From positions 1-64,000 of the forward strand of contig NZ_CP149940.1 in NCBI RefSeq assembly GCF_037948395.1: DNA of 64,000 nt. Direction: 5' to 3'. How positions within the stretch are numbered: the first letter of the stretch is position 1; the number at the start of each line of letters is the position of its first letter. This DNA comes from Serratia nevei. GTDB taxonomy: Bacteria > Pseudomonadota > Gammaproteobacteria > Enterobacterales > Enterobacteriaceae. Under the pieces are notes generated by a model. That model ran no database searches, was not told the origin of the DNA, and saw only the letters and a program-made list of their open reading frames with translations. The position numbers and the translations under genes were made by a program. Shown in pieces: positions 50,389 to 59,780 of this stretch.

Positions 50389-51033
50389 ATGTTAAACACC
50401 CTGGCAAAATTGACCGCGGTCGCCGTGCTGGCGATGGGACTGGCGGCCTGCGACAACAAAGACGACACCAAACCGGCGGTGCCGTCACCGGACACCAAGC
50501 CGACCGTGACGCAGCCCGCGCCACCGCCTGCGCCGGCAGAAACCCCGTCCGCGCCACCGGGGCTGAACGTGTCGCTGCAGAAGGGCAAAATCACCTTCGA
50601 GCTGCCGCCGGGCTTTAGCGATCAGACGCTGAACAGCGGCATCATCAACGACAGCACCTCCACCATTCAGCGCTTCCTCGACGGCAAGTCGCGCCAGAGC
50701 GCGGTTTCGTCCGAGGTGATCCCGCCGGACGACATGAAGCTCAACACCAGCGACAAAATGCTGAAAGAGCTGGCGCAGAGCGCCATCACGGTGCTGGCCG
50801 AGCGCTATCAGAATATCCAGACCACCAAAGAAGAGAACTTCACCGTCGGCAAACAGAAGTTTCGTCGGGTGGATACCGAGCAGACCGTCAACGGGCAGAA
50901 GGTGGTGTCCACGCTGGTGCTGACGGTGTTCAACAAGCGGGTGGTGACGCTGCAAATGCTGTCGCCGGCCAAAACGCCGGAAGTGCACCAGGCGCTGGTG
51001 CAGCGGATTATCGATACCCTGGCGGTGAAGTAA
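50389..51033 (+). CDS. DcrB-related lipoprotein
   Basis: The 214-residue product is a predicted lipoprotein. The signal ends in MGLAAC with Cys at 21, followed by a Pro/Thr-rich linker (about 25-58) and a compact domain (FELPPGFSDQTLNSG, FRRVDTEQTVNGQKVVST, then LQMLSPAKTPEVHQALV). The arrangement resembles DcrB, a periplasmic protein first linked to phage C1/C6 DNA entry, but similarity is partial and the linker is longer, so it may be a paralogue. GAAAGGA lies upstream of the ATG. It sits alone between fdhE and yibF with no clear functional link. Confidence 0.7.
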   Translation: MLNTLAKLTAVAVLAMGLAACDNKDDTKPAVPSPDTKPTVTQPAPPPAPAETPSAPPGLNVSLQKGKITFELPPGFSDQTLNSGIINDSTSTIQRFLDGKSRQSAVSSEVIPPDDMKLNTSDKMLKELAQSAITVLAERYQNIQTTKEENFTVGKQKFRRVDTEQTVNGQKVVSTLVLTVFNKRVVTLQMLSPAKTPEVHQALVQRIIDTLAVK

Positions 51034-51073
51034 GGGCGCCGCGCCGCGGCCAGGACGAAGCGGAGGAGAACGG

Positions 51074-51679
51074 ATGAAGCTTATCGGCAGTTACACCAGT
51101 CCCTTTGTGCGCAAGATTTCCGTGATGCTGCTGGAGAAGGGGATCGCGTTCGAATTCGTCAACGATCCGCCGTATGAGCCCGGCAGCCGGGTGAAGGAGC
51201 TGAACCCGCTCGCCAAGGTGCCGGTGCTGATCGCCGATGACGGCGAGGTGTTTTACGACTCGCCGGTGGTGGCCGAATACCTTGAGCTGCTGGCGGTGGA
51301 ACCGGCGTTCTTGCCGGCCGATCGCGCCGCCGCGTTGCGCGTCCGCCAGGTGGCGGCGCTGGCGGACGGCGTGACCGAAGCGGCAGCGACCCTGTTTCGC
51401 GAAAGCCGGCGCGCGCCGGAAAAACAGGACGAAAACTGGATGCTGCGCCAGCGTGACAAACTGACGCAGGGGTTGGATGCGCTGGAGGCGCTGGCGCGGG
51501 AAAAAACGTGGCTCAATGCCGAGCGGCTGACGCTGGCGGATATCGCCACCGGCTGCGCGCTGGGCTACCTCAATTTCCGCCGCATCCTGCCCAACTGGTG
51601 CGTTGAGCGCCCGGCGCTGGTCAAGCTGGCCGAACGCCTGTTCGCCCGCGAAAGCTTCGCCCGCACCTCGCCTCCCTGA
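51074..51679 (+). CDS. yibF: Glutathione S-transferase YibF
   Basis: The 201-residue product is a glutathione transferase-like protein. Its thioredoxin-fold N-terminus (MKLIGSYTSPFVRKISVMLLEKG) has the glutathione-binding segments VKELNPLAKVPVL and DSPVVAEYLE, and the C-terminal domain is helical (LTLADIATGCALGYL). It matches E. coli YibF, which also precedes selA. The substrate is unknown. A strong ribosome binding site GGAGGAGAA precedes the ATG. Confidence 0.94.
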   Translation: MKLIGSYTSPFVRKISVMLLEKGIAFEFVNDPPYEPGSRVKELNPLAKVPVLIADDGEVFYDSPVVAEYLELLAVEPAFLPADRAAALRVRQVAALADGVTEAAATLFRESRRAPEKQDENWMLRQRDKLTQGLDALEALAREKTWLNAERLTLADIATGCALGYLNFRRILPNWCVERPALVKLAERLFARESFARTSPP

Positions 51680-51690
51680 GCTTTTTTCTC

Positions 51691-51710
51691 CCCCGCCGCG
51701 GCGGGGTTTT
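51691..51710 (+). terminator. Rho-independent terminator after yibF
   Basis: CCCCGC pairs with GCGGGG around CGCG and is followed by TTTT, 38 bases before selA. selAB therefore either has a promoter in the very short gap or depends on readthrough. Confidence 0.75.
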
Positions 51711-51747
51711 GCTATGCCGATACGTCTAAACTGAAAACCGAGCGACC

Positions 51748-53142
51748 ATGAGCACTGAATCCCACCTTCTTTACAGCCAACTGCCCGCCATTGACCGCCT
51801 GCTGCGAGAACCCGCGATTGAACCGCTGGTGGCGCAGCATGGCCAGACGCTGATCGGCGAACTGCTGCGCCGGCTGCAGGCCGAGGCGCGCGCCGCTATC
51901 AAGCAACAGCAATGTTTACCCGCCTGGTGCGACGACTGGCCACAGGCGCTGCGGGCGGAGCTGGCCCGGCAGCAACGCCCGGCTTTGCTGCCGGTGTTCA
52001 ACCTCAGCGGCACCGTGCTGCACACCAACCTCGGGCGCGCCCTGCTGGCGCAGCCGGTGAAGGACGCGGTAAGCGCGGTGATGGGGGAGGCGGTGACGCT
52101 GGAGTACGATCTGGACGGCGCCGGGCGCGGCCATCGCGATCGGGCGGTGGCGGATTTGCTGTGCCGGCTGACCGGCGCGGAGGACGCCTGCATCGTCAAT
52201 AACAACGCGGCGGCGGTGCTGCTGATGCTGGCGGCGATCGCCCCCGGCAAAGAGGTGGTGGTGTCGCGCGGCGAGCTGGTGGAGATCGGCGGCGCGTTCC
52301 GCATACCCGACGTGATGCGCCAGGCGGGCTGCCAACTGGTGGAGGTCGGCACCACCAACCGCACCCATCTGAAAGATTACCGCCAGGCCATCAACGAGCA
52401 GACCGGCCTGTTGATGAAGGTGCACACCAGCAACTACAGCATTCAGGGCTTTACCGCGGCGGTCGACGAGGCCGAACTGGCGCAGCTCGGGGCCGAACAG
52501 GGCGTGCCGACCACCACCGATCTGGGCAGCGGCTCGCTGATCGACATGGCGCAGTACGGCCTGCCCGCCGAACCGATGCCGCAGCGGCTGCTGGCCGCCG
52601 GCGTCGATCTGGTGACGTTCTCCGGCGATAAGCTGCTGGGCGGCCCGCAGGCCGGCATCATCGTCGGCAAAAAGGCGCTGATCGCTCGCCTGCAGCAGCA
52701 TCCGCTCAAACGCGCGCTGCGCGTCGGCAAGCTGACGCTGGCGGCCCTGGAGGCCACGCTGCGGCTCTATCTGCAGCCGGAAAAACTGGCTGAGCAGCTG
52801 CCGACGCTGCGGCTGCTGACCCGCCCGCAGCTGGAGATGCAACAGGCGGCCGAGCGGCTGCTGGCGGCGCTGACGCCACGGTTTACCGCCGATTTCGAGC
52901 TGCGCGCCGAACCGTGCTGGTCGCAGATTGGCAGCGGTTCACTGCCGGTGGATCGCCTGCCCAGCTATGCGCTGACCTTCACGCCGCGCGACGGCCGCGG
53001 CGCCACGCTGGAGGCGCTGGCTGAACGCTGGCGCCGCCTGCCCCAGCCGGTGATCGGCCGCCTCGGCGACGGCCGGCTGTGGCTGGATCTGCGCTGTCTG
53101 GAACAGGAAGGGGCGCTGATCGAAGCGCTGAACGCCTCATGA
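51748..53142 (+). CDS. selA: L-seryl-tRNA(Sec) selenium transferase
   Basis: SelA is a PLP enzyme that converts Ser-tRNA(Sec) to Sec-tRNA(Sec) using selenophosphate. The 464-residue product has the expected length and the PLP lysine K295 in [13 protein letters not shown], with [18 protein letters not shown] near the N-terminus. Its stop overlaps the selB start (ATGA). It supplies the charged tRNA needed to translate the UGA of fdoG about 6.4 kb upstream. The selC tRNA and selD are not in this window. Confidence 0.97.
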   Translation: MSTESHLLYSQLPAIDRLLREPAIEPLVAQHGQTLIGELLRRLQAEARAAIKQQQCLPAWCDDWPQALRAELARQQRPALLPVFNLSGTVLHTNLGRALLAQPVKDAVSAVMGEAVTLEYDLDGAGRGHRDRAVADLLCRLTGAEDACIVNNNAAAVLLMLAAIAPGKEVVVSRGELVEIGGAFRIPDVMRQAGCQLVEVGTTNRTHLKDYRQAINEQTGLLMKVHTSNYSIQGFTAAVDEAELAQLGAEQGVPTTTDLGSGSLIDMAQYGLPAEPMPQRLLAAGVDLVTFSGDKLLGGPQAGIIVGKKALIARLQQHPLKRALRVGKLTLAALEATLRLYLQPEKLAEQLPTLRLLTRPQLEMQQAAERLLAALTPRFTADFELRAEPCWSQIGSGSLPVDRLPSYALTFTPRDGRGATLEALAERWRRLPQPVIGRLGDGRLWLDLRCLEQEGALIEALNAS

Positions 53143-54980
53143 TCATCGCCACCGCCGGCCATGTCGATCATGGCAAAACCACCCTGCTGCAGGCGATCTC
53201 GGGGATCAACGCGGATCGCCTGCCGGAAGAAAAGCGCCGCGGCATGACCATCGATCTGGGTTACGCCTACTGGCCGCAGCCGGACGGCCGGGTGCTGGGT
53301 TTTATCGACGTGCCCGGCCACGAGAAATTCCTCGCCAATATGCTGGCGGGCGTCGGCGGTATCGACCATGCATTGCTGGTGGTGGCCTGCGACGACGGCG
53401 TGATGGCGCAAACCCGCGAGCATCTGGCGATCCTGCGCCTGAGCGGGCGCCCGGCGCTGACGGTGGCGTTGACCAAGGCCGACCGGGTGGACGCGGCGCG
53501 TGTCGACGAGGTACGCCGCCAGGTGCGCGACGAACTGGTGCGCCAGGGCTGGCCCGATGCGCCGCTGTTTGTTACCGCGGCGGCGGCGGGGGAAGGCATC
53601 GAGGCGCTGCGCGCGCATTTGCTGGCGCTGCCCTCCGGCGAGCACGCGCTGACGCGCCGTTTTCGCCTGGCGGTAGACCGTGCGTTCAGCGTCAAAGGGG
53701 CGGGGCTGGTGGTGACCGGCACCGCGCTCGGTGGCCGGGTGCAGGTGGGGGATTCGCTGTGGCTGACCGGCGCCGACGCGCCGGTGCGGGTGCGTGGCCT
53801 GCACGCCCAAAATCAGACCGTGGAGCAGGCGCAGGCCGGGCAACGCATTGCGTTGAACATCAGCGGCGATGTCGATAAAGACCGGATCGCGCGCGGCGAC
53901 TGGCTGCTGGCGCAGCGTCCACCGGAAGCGGCGGAACGCATTCTGGTGGCGCTGGAAGCGGATCGGCCGATCCGCCATTGGCAGCCGCTGCATCTGCACC
54001 ATGCCGCCAGCCACATCACCGGGCGCATTTCGCTGCTGAACGACGGGTTGGCGGAACTGATCCTCGATCGCCCGCTGTGGCTGGCGGAAAACGATCGGCT
54101 GGTGCTGCGCGACATCGGCGCACGGCAAACGCTGGGCGCGGCCCGGGTGCTCAGGCTGAGCGCGCCCAAGCGCGGCAAGCGCCAGCCGGACTACCTGGCA
54201 TGGCTGCAGGCTCTGGCGCAGGCGCAAGACGATGCGCAGGTGCTGGCGCTTGAGCTGCCGCAGGGCGCGCTGTCGCTGGCGGCGTTCGCCTGGGCGCGTC
54301 AGTTGACCGACGACGGCCTGGCGGCACTGCTGGCGGATCGCGATCTGCTGATCGTCGGTGACCGGGCGCTGGCGCAGGATCAGGTGCAACAGGCGGAGAG
54401 CCGGCTGCTGCAGGTGCTGGCGGAGTACCACCAACAGCACGCCGACCAGCTGGGGTTAGGGCGCGCCCGCCTGCGGCGCATGGCGCTGCCTCAGCAGCCG
54501 GAAGCGTTGGTGTTTATGATGATCGATCGGCTGTTGAAGGCCGGTGCGCTGCGCAATACGCGCGGCTGGCTGCATTTGCCGGAACACGGTCTGGCATTCA
54601 GCGCCGAAGAGGCGCCGCTGTGGGCGCGCATCGAACCGCTGTTCGGCGACGAGCCGTGGTGGGTGCGCGATCTGGCGAGCGAGTTGGGCGAGGAAGAGAG
54701 CCGGGTACGGGCGCTGCTGCGCAAGGCGGCTCAGCTGGGCTATGTGACGGCGGTGGTGGTGGATCGCTACTACCTCAGCCGACGCATCGATCAGTTCGCG
54801 GCGCTGATCCGCGAGCTGGATGCGGAGCGTGGCGGCGCCAACGCCGCCGACTTCCGCGATCGGCTCGGCGTCGGGCGCAAGCTGGCGATCCAGGTGCTGG
54901 AGTTCTTCGATCGCAGCGGTTTTACCCGCCGCAAGGGTAACGAGCATCTGTTGCGCGACGGCGGGTTGTTCGGCAACTGA
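53139..54980 (+). CDS. selB: Selenocysteine-specific elongation factor SelB
   Basis: SelB is a GTPase that delivers Sec-tRNA(Sec) to the ribosome at UGA codons marked by a SECIS. The 613-residue product has an EF-Tu-like part with G1 GHVDHGKT (7-14), G3 DVPGHEKF and G4 TKAD. The C-terminal winged-helix repeats bind the SECIS hairpin. The ATG at 53139 overlaps the selA stop by four bases and matches the family N-terminus [14 protein letters not shown]. Confidence 0.97.
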   Translation: MIIATAGHVDHGKTTLLQAISGINADRLPEEKRRGMTIDLGYAYWPQPDGRVLGFIDVPGHEKFLANMLAGVGGIDHALLVVACDDGVMAQTREHLAILRLSGRPALTVALTKADRVDAARVDEVRRQVRDELVRQGWPDAPLFVTAAAAGEGIEALRAHLLALPSGEHALTRRFRLAVDRAFSVKGAGLVVTGTALGGRVQVGDSLWLTGADAPVRVRGLHAQNQTVEQAQAGQRIALNISGDVDKDRIARGDWLLAQRPPEAAERILVALEADRPIRHWQPLHLHHAASHITGRISLLNDGLAELILDRPLWLAENDRLVLRDIGARQTLGAARVLRLSAPKRGKRQPDYLAWLQALAQAQDDAQVLALELPQGALSLAAFAWARQLTDDGLAALLADRDLLIVGDRALAQDQVQQAESRLLQVLAEYHQQHADQLGLGRARLRRMALPQQPEALVFMMIDRLLKAGALRNTRGWLHLPEHGLAFSAEEAPLWARIEPLFGDEPWWVRDLASELGEEESRVRALLRKAAQLGYVTAVVVDRYYLSRRIDQFAALIRELDAERGGANAADFRDRLGVGRKLAIQVLEFFDRSGFTRRKGNEHLLRDGGLFGN

Positions 54981-55008
54981 TTGCGTGTTTTTTGTTCTCT
55001 GATGGCGG

Positions 55009-55034
55009 TATAATCAGCTTTAATCACTTTGATT
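55009..55034 (+). promoter_or_regulatory. Promoter and inverted repeat of the ParE-type module
   Basis: A perfect -10 TATAAT (55009-55014) lies upstream of AATCA-CTT-TGATT (55022-55034), about 30 bases before the antitoxin start. No good -35 is seen. The inverted repeat is a candidate operator. Confidence 0.45.
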
Positions 55035-55062
55035 GATGTCGATTGTATTGAGGAGCAAGACG

Positions 55063-55323
55063 ATGAATACGAAAGTCATCACCGCTCATGTGCCGCTGCC
55101 TTTGGCTGAAAAGGTGGATGAAATGGCCGCCAAACTTGACCGCTCACGGGGATGGATAGTGAAGCAAGCCCTCGCCGCCTGGCTTGAGCAAGAGGAAGAG
55201 CGCCGTCGATTAACGCTGGCGGCGCTGGCCGATGTCGAACAGCAAAACGTTATCGATCATGAGTCGGTAGAAGCCTGGGCTGCCAGCCTGGACAGTGACG
55301 ATCCGCTGCCGGTACCGCGCTGA
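55063..55323 (+). CDS. Ribbon-helix-helix antitoxin of a ParE-type module
   Basis: The 86-residue product has an N-terminal CopG-type ribbon-helix-helix (VITAHVPLPLAEKVDEMAAKL, then RGWIVKQALAAWLEQEEE) and an acidic C-terminal tail (VEAWAASLDSDDPL) expected to bind the toxin. GAGGAG lies eight bases upstream of the ATG. Its stop overlaps the toxin ATG (TGATG), so the two are translationally coupled. Confidence 0.87.
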   Translation: MNTKVITAHVPLPLAEKVDEMAAKLDRSRGWIVKQALAAWLEQEEERRRLTLAALADVEQQNVIDHESVEAWAASLDSDDPLPVPR

Positions 55324-55598
55324 TGGAGTTAAAATGGACGAGTAAGGCGCTATCGGATTTGGCGCGTTTGTTTGAGTTTCTTGCTTTGGCTAACCGTACT
55401 GCGGCAGCGAATTCGGTGAAGGCTTTGGTCGCCGCGCCTAAAGCGTTGCTCGATAATCCTCGCTTGGGTGAAAGGTTGGACGAGTTTTTACCGCAGGAGG
55501 TGAGGCGTATTCTGGTCGGCCGCTATGAGATACGTTACCAGGTGCAGCCGGCAACGATTTATGTTCTGCGTATTTGGCATACCCGCGAAGAGCGATAG
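55323..55598 (+). CDS. RelE/ParE family toxin
   Basis: The 91-residue product has the ParE/RelE superfamily pattern: WTSKALSDLARLFEFLA, a central LLDNPRLGERLDEF, and the C-terminal beta strands VRRILVGRYEIRYQV and IYVLRIWHTREER. The basic C-terminus and the LGERLDE segment favour a ParE-like toxin (gyrase poison) over a ribosome-dependent RNase. It overlaps its antitoxin by one base. Confidence 0.87.
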   Translation: MELKWTSKALSDLARLFEFLALANRTAAANSVKALVAAPKALLDNPRLGERLDEFLPQEVRRILVGRYEIRYQVQPATIYVLRIWHTREER

Positions 55599-55609
55599 GC
55601 CGAATTCCC

Positions 55610-56521
55610 CTAGCCGATAAACCTGACGGCGGCCCGGCTGACGTCGGGCGTTTGGGCGGCGAGAAACGCCTGTAAGCGTTCGATCAGCGGCCGTTTCGCC
55701 GACTCCGCCGGCCAAACCAGATAGTAACCGTCGCCGGTGCGCACGGCGGCGTCACAAGGCAGCGCCAATAACCCCTCCTCAATGGTTCGCAGGCTCAGCG
55801 CCAGATCCCCGATCGAGACACCGTGCCCGGCGATGGCCGCCGCATTGCCCTGTTCCAGCGAATCAAATACCTGGCCGCGTGCAAGATCGATCGGGGCCGC
55901 GATGCCGCTTTTTTGCAGCCAGCGCCGCCAGTCGCGCCGATCGGGTGAAGGGTGGATCAGCGGGCAGGCGGCGAGATCGCGCTGCCCGTCGGCGAGCAGC
56001 GCGGGGGCGCAAATCGGGATCAGCCATTCGTCGAACAGCTTGGCGGCGGCGGTGTTGGCGCCGAAATGGCCGTTGCCGAGCAGGATGGCGCAGTCGTAGG
56101 GTTCGCTGAAAAAATCCACGCTGTCGATGTCCATCCAGACGCTGGCTGCCTGCACGTCGAACGCCTGCGCCGTTTGCCGGAACCGGCTTAGGCAGTCCAG
56201 CAGCCAGCGCATGGTCAGGGTGGAGGGCGCCTTCAGCCGCAGCAGATCGCGGTGGCTTCTGAACAGCTCGCAGGCTTGCTCGATGCGGCCAAACCCTTGC
56301 TGCAGCTCGGCGGCGAAGATTTTCCCCTGCGGCGTGACCTCGATACGCGGGCCGTTGCGCTGGAACAGCCGGCAGCCGAAGTGCTGCTCCAGCGTTTTGA
56401 TGTGCTTGCTGACCGCGCTCGGGGTGAGATGCAGCTCCTCGGCGGCCAGCGTGAACGAGCCGGTGCGGGCGGCGCTTTCGAAGGCGCGCAGGGCGTAAAG
56501 CGGCGGAAGGGAACTGGCCAT
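55610..56521 (-). CDS. LysR-family transcriptional regulator, GcvA-like
   Basis: The 303-residue product has an N-terminal LysR winged helix (PLYALRAFESAARTGSFTLAAEELHLTPSAVSKHI) and a C-terminal effector domain of the GcvA/AmpR subtype. It is divergent from a LysE-family exporter 121 bases away, a typical regulator-exporter pairing, so it probably controls that gene in response to an amino acid-like effector. No clear T-N11-A operator was identified. Confidence 0.87.
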   Translation of the reverse strand: MASSLPPLYALRAFESAARTGSFTLAAEELHLTPSAVSKHIKTLEQHFGCRLFQRNGPRIEVTPQGKIFAAELQQGFGRIEQACELFRSHRDLLRLKAPSTLTMRWLLDCLSRFRQTAQAFDVQAASVWMDIDSVDFFSEPYDCAILLGNGHFGANTAAAKLFDEWLIPICAPALLADGQRDLAACPLIHPSPDRRDWRRWLQKSGIAAPIDLARGQVFDSLEQGNAAAIAGHGVSIGDLALSLRTIEEGLLALPCDAAVRTGDGYYLVWPAESAKRPLIERLQAFLAAQTPDVSRAAVRFIG

Positions 56522-56642
56522 CTCGGCGTCTCTAATAATGAGTCTGATTCACAGTAAACGACAGGATTACTCCTTTTTCAAGGCGGGGGCGGCGGCATGA
56601 TAATGGCGCGACGCCAACTGACTGAATGTGAGTGAAATAAAG

Positions 56643-57269
56643 ATGAACCTGTCGTTACTGGCGGCGTATTTCGCCGCCATTTTGTTGCTGATCGCCACGC
56701 CGGGGCCGGTGGTGGCGATGGTGGCCAACACCGCCGCGCGCTTTGGCGCCCGGCGTGCGCTGTTGACCGCGCTGGGCAGCAACGGGGCCTCCTTGTTGCT
56801 GATCGGCATCGCCGCGCTGATTATCACCGGGCTGTTCGCCGTGGATATGCGCATGCTGCAGTGGGTAGGTCTGCTGGGTTGCCTGTTTATCGGCCGTATG
56901 GCGATCGTCTCGCTGTATGAGGATTTATCCGCGCGAACCCCCGATGCGCAGCCCGTTGCGCCGCCGCAAAAACGCTCGGCGATCCTGAACGGTTTTCTGG
57001 TGGGCATCGCCAACCCCAAAGACATTGTCTTCTTCGTCGCCTTTTTCCCGCAGTTCATCGCCGTCACCCCCTCGATCGGCGCCAGCCTGACGCTACTGAC
57101 CGCGCTGTGGGTGCTGGCGGACTTCGCCATCTTGCTGACCTATATCACCCTGCTGTCGGGAATGGCGCTGCAGCACGCGCGGCGGGCGATCTCTGTCCTG
57201 TCGGCGTCGCTGCTGTTGGGGGTGGCGGTAGTGGGAGCGGGGTATGCGCTGTGGGGGCTGCTCGGCTGA
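56643..57269 (+). CDS. LysE family amino-acid exporter
   Basis: The 208-residue product is a six-helix LysE/RhtB-type exporter. Its N-terminus MNLSLLAAYFAAILLLIATPGPVVAM carries the TPGP motif, and GFLVGIANPKDIVFFVAFFPQF is the conserved second-half loop. The substrate is unknown. An in-frame GTG lies 15 bases earlier. It is divergent from the LysR gene and ends at a bidirectional terminator. Confidence 0.87.
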   Translation: MNLSLLAAYFAAILLLIATPGPVVAMVANTAARFGARRALLTALGSNGASLLLIGIAALIITGLFAVDMRMLQWVGLLGCLFIGRMAIVSLYEDLSARTPDAQPVAPPQKRSAILNGFLVGIANPKDIVFFVAFFPQFIAVTPSIGASLTLLTALWVLADFAILLTYITLLSGMALQHARRAISVLSASLLLGVAVVGAGYALWGLLG

Positions 57270-57282
57270 AGCCGCATAAAAA

Positions 57283-57314
57283 ACGCCGGTCGGGAAACCG
57301 GACCGGCGTTTTAT
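57283..57314. terminator. Bidirectional terminator between lysE-type gene and mdfA
   Basis: AACGCCGGTC pairs with GACCGGCGTT around a nine-base loop, with an A run before it and TTTT after it, between converging genes. Confidence 0.8.
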
Positions 57315-57322
57315 CGTGGCAT

Positions 57323-58570
57323 TTAAGCCGCGCCGGTCGGCTGCGGCGTGGGGTCGCCGTTGCGGCGTTTGCCGAGGAACAGCGCCACCAGCGTCAGCCA
57401 GCACAGGCCGCTGATGAGGTTGAACAGGTTGAACAGCCCGCTGCCGCCCCAGACGTAGGCGACCTTGGCCAGCTCGATGCCGACGGTGAACACCATCATG
57501 CTCAGCATGCCCATGGTGGCTGATACCGTGCCCTTGCTGACGTTGCTTGAGAACAGCGTCAGGCGGTACAACCCGGCGTTGGCGAGGCCAATGCCGAAGG
57601 CGTACAGGCTCAGGCCGGCGGTCATCCACAGGTAGGCGTGGCTGGAGAACTGGGTTGCCAGCGCGGCGATCAGCAACCCCAGCAGCATCGGGCCTGCGCC
57701 CAGCTTGATCAGGCGCTCCACGCTGTTTTTGCCGGTCAGGCGCGCCAGCGTCAGGTTGCCGAGGATCAGCGCGCCGAACACCGGGATTTGCAGCAGGCCG
57801 TAGTCCAGCGTCGACAGCGACTCACCGCTGATCAGGATCACCGGCGACTGGGCGATCCAGGCCAGCAGCGGCAGGCTGGCGAAACCGATCGCCAGCGCGC
57901 CGCACAGGAAGCGGCGGTTGCCCAGCACCTGGCGGTAGTCGCGCCACAGGTTGGCGGCGGAGAACGCCTCGCCCTGCAGCGTGGCGGTTTCCGGCATCGC
58001 TTTCCACAGGCCGTAGAAGGCGATGGCCGCCAGCGCGGCGAACAGTACGAACATGCTCTGCCACGGCGCGACGTGGATCAGCGCCGCGCCGGCCAGCGGC
58101 CCGAGCAGCGGGGCGATCAGCGCCACGTTGGCCATCAGCGCGGTGATTTTGATGCACACCGCCTCTTCGAACGACTCCTGAATGGTGGCGTAGCCGACGG
58201 CGCCGATAAAGCACAGGCCGATGCCCTGCAGGAAACGCATGGCGATGAACTGTTCGATGGTGGTGACCAGCAGGATCGCCAGGCAGGCGACGATAAAGAA
58301 CGCCACCCCGGCCAGCATCACCGGGCGACGGCCGCGGCGATCCGACAGCGGCCCGAGCAGCCACTGCAGGAAGATGCCGCCGGCCAGATAGGCGGTCATC
58401 GAGGTGGGTACCCACTCTTCGCCGGCGTTGAAATCCGCCACGACGGCCAGCATGCCCGGCTGAATCATATCGTTGCCGATATAGGTGGCGAACTCGAACA
58501 GCACCAGACAAAGAGGGAATAAAAGCGCCTGTCGGCCCAAACGTGCCGCAGGTGGTAATGTCGTTTTCAT
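57323..58570 (-). CDS. mdfA: Multidrug efflux transporter MdfA
   Basis: MdfA is a major facilitator drug/proton antiporter. The 415-residue product aligns with E. coli MdfA ([28 protein letters not shown], then [25 protein letters not shown]), including the membrane-embedded acidic residue in the first helix (E in [13 protein letters not shown]) and the motif A loop. The start giving [14 protein letters not shown] matches the family; no strong ribosome binding site precedes it. Closeness to MdfA rather than MdtM is clear from the central [16 protein letters not shown] segment. Confidence 0.93.
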   Translation of the reverse strand: MKTTLPPAARLGRQALLFPLCLVLFEFATYIGNDMIQPGMLAVVADFNAGEEWVPTSMTAYLAGGIFLQWLLGPLSDRRGRRPVMLAGVAFFIVACLAILLVTTIEQFIAMRFLQGIGLCFIGAVGYATIQESFEEAVCIKITALMANVALIAPLLGPLAGAALIHVAPWQSMFVLFAALAAIAFYGLWKAMPETATLQGEAFSAANLWRDYRQVLGNRRFLCGALAIGFASLPLLAWIAQSPVILISGESLSTLDYGLLQIPVFGALILGNLTLARLTGKNSVERLIKLGAGPMLLGLLIAALATQFSSHAYLWMTAGLSLYAFGIGLANAGLYRLTLFSSNVSKGTVSATMGMLSMMVFTVGIELAKVAYVWGGSGLFNLFNLISGLCWLTLVALFLGKRRNGDPTPQPTGAA

Positions 58571-58787
58571 ATTATTGTACTGATAGTAAAAGAGAAAAAG
58601 GAACTGCCAGGGCGGGAAGCGCAAACTGAGCGAGTTGTGGCGGCTATTTTGCCGCCAATTGTTCACCTTCGCAATAATAAGGTGTTGTTTAAGTGCATTC
58701 TGATATTTCGCTTTTGGGTTGTCGCCGAACGCCGTGCCCGATAACCTCTTCTTAACATATCAATATGACACAAGATCGGGCGAGCGT

Positions 58788-59780
58788 TTGAGCGAGAAAA
58801 TCGGCTGGATAGACAACCTGCGGGCGATGGCGTGCATGATGGTGGTGATGATCCACGCCACCACCTATTACGTCACCAACGGCGCGGCGATAGGGCTGCA
58901 CAATTGGGATATCGCCAACGTGCTGAACTCGCTGTCGCGCGTGTCGGTGCCGCTGTTTTTCATGATTTCCGGCTACCTGTTCTTCGGCGACAAGAGCGCC
59001 GGCCGGCGGCATTTCACCCGTATCGCCTGCTGCATTCTGTTCTACAGCGCCATCGCGCTGATCTATATCGCGACCTTTACCAAGATCGGCTTCTGGCCGT
59101 CGCTGCGCGCCATCCTGCAAAAGCCGGTGTTCTATCATCTGTGGTTTTTCTATGCCATTGCGGTGATTTACCTGCTGTCGCCGCTGATCAGCGTCAAGCC
59201 GGTGTCGCGCCGTTACCTGGCCGCCGCGCTGGTGGTGTTGGCGGCGATCGCCAACCCGAATACCGACAAGCTGACCTTCGGCAACGTGCACCTGCTGCCG
59301 GTTAACCTGTATATCTACGGCGATACCTTCTACTACCTGCTGTATGCGCTGGCCGGGCGGGCGATTGGCATGATGGAGGCGCGCGGGCGCGTCGTGGGCT
59401 GGCTGGCGGCGCTGGGATTTGCGCTGTGCGTGGCGCTGATCGCGCGCGGCACCAAGCACCAGCTGTTCATCAACGGCAACTTCGCCGATACCTACTATAT
59501 CTACAGCGGCCCGCTGGTGTTTATGGCGGCGGTGGCGCTGCTGGTGTGGGTGAAACACTGTCTGCCGCAGCCGATCGGCTGGCTGAGCGCGTTCTCCCGC
59601 CATTCGCTGGCGATCTACGGTTTTCACGCCCTGATCGTCAACGTGATGCGCAGCCGGCACTTGGATTTCACCGGCCACCCGCTGCTGGATATCTTCTGGG
59701 TGTTCGGTGTGGCGCTGGGGCTCAGCCTGCTGCTGTCTGTCGGCCTGCAGCGGCTGGATACCCGCCGGCTGGTGTCATAG
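58788..59780 (+). CDS. wecH: O-acetyltransferase WecH
   Basis: WecH (YiaH) adds O-acetyl groups to enterobacterial common antigen. The 330-residue product is an acyltransferase-3 family membrane protein with about ten helices, including the family histidine in MMVVMIHATTYY and VPLFFMISGYLFFG. The TTG at 58788 gives a length and N-terminus (SEKIGWIDNLRAM) equal to E. coli WecH. An alternative TTG at 58719 adds 23 residues without family support. It overlaps the converging regulator gene by six bases. Confidence 0.9.
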   Translation: MSEKIGWIDNLRAMACMMVVMIHATTYYVTNGAAIGLHNWDIANVLNSLSRVSVPLFFMISGYLFFGDKSAGRRHFTRIACCILFYSAIALIYIATFTKIGFWPSLRAILQKPVFYHLWFFYAIAVIYLLSPLISVKPVSRRYLAAALVVLAAIANPNTDKLTFGNVHLLPVNLYIYGDTFYYLLYALAGRAIGMMEARGRVVGWLAALGFALCVALIARGTKHQLFINGNFADTYYIYSGPLVFMAAVALLVWVKHCLPQPIGWLSAFSRHSLAIYGFHALIVNVMRSRHLDFTGHPLLDIFWVFGVALGLSLLLSVGLQRLDTRRLVS

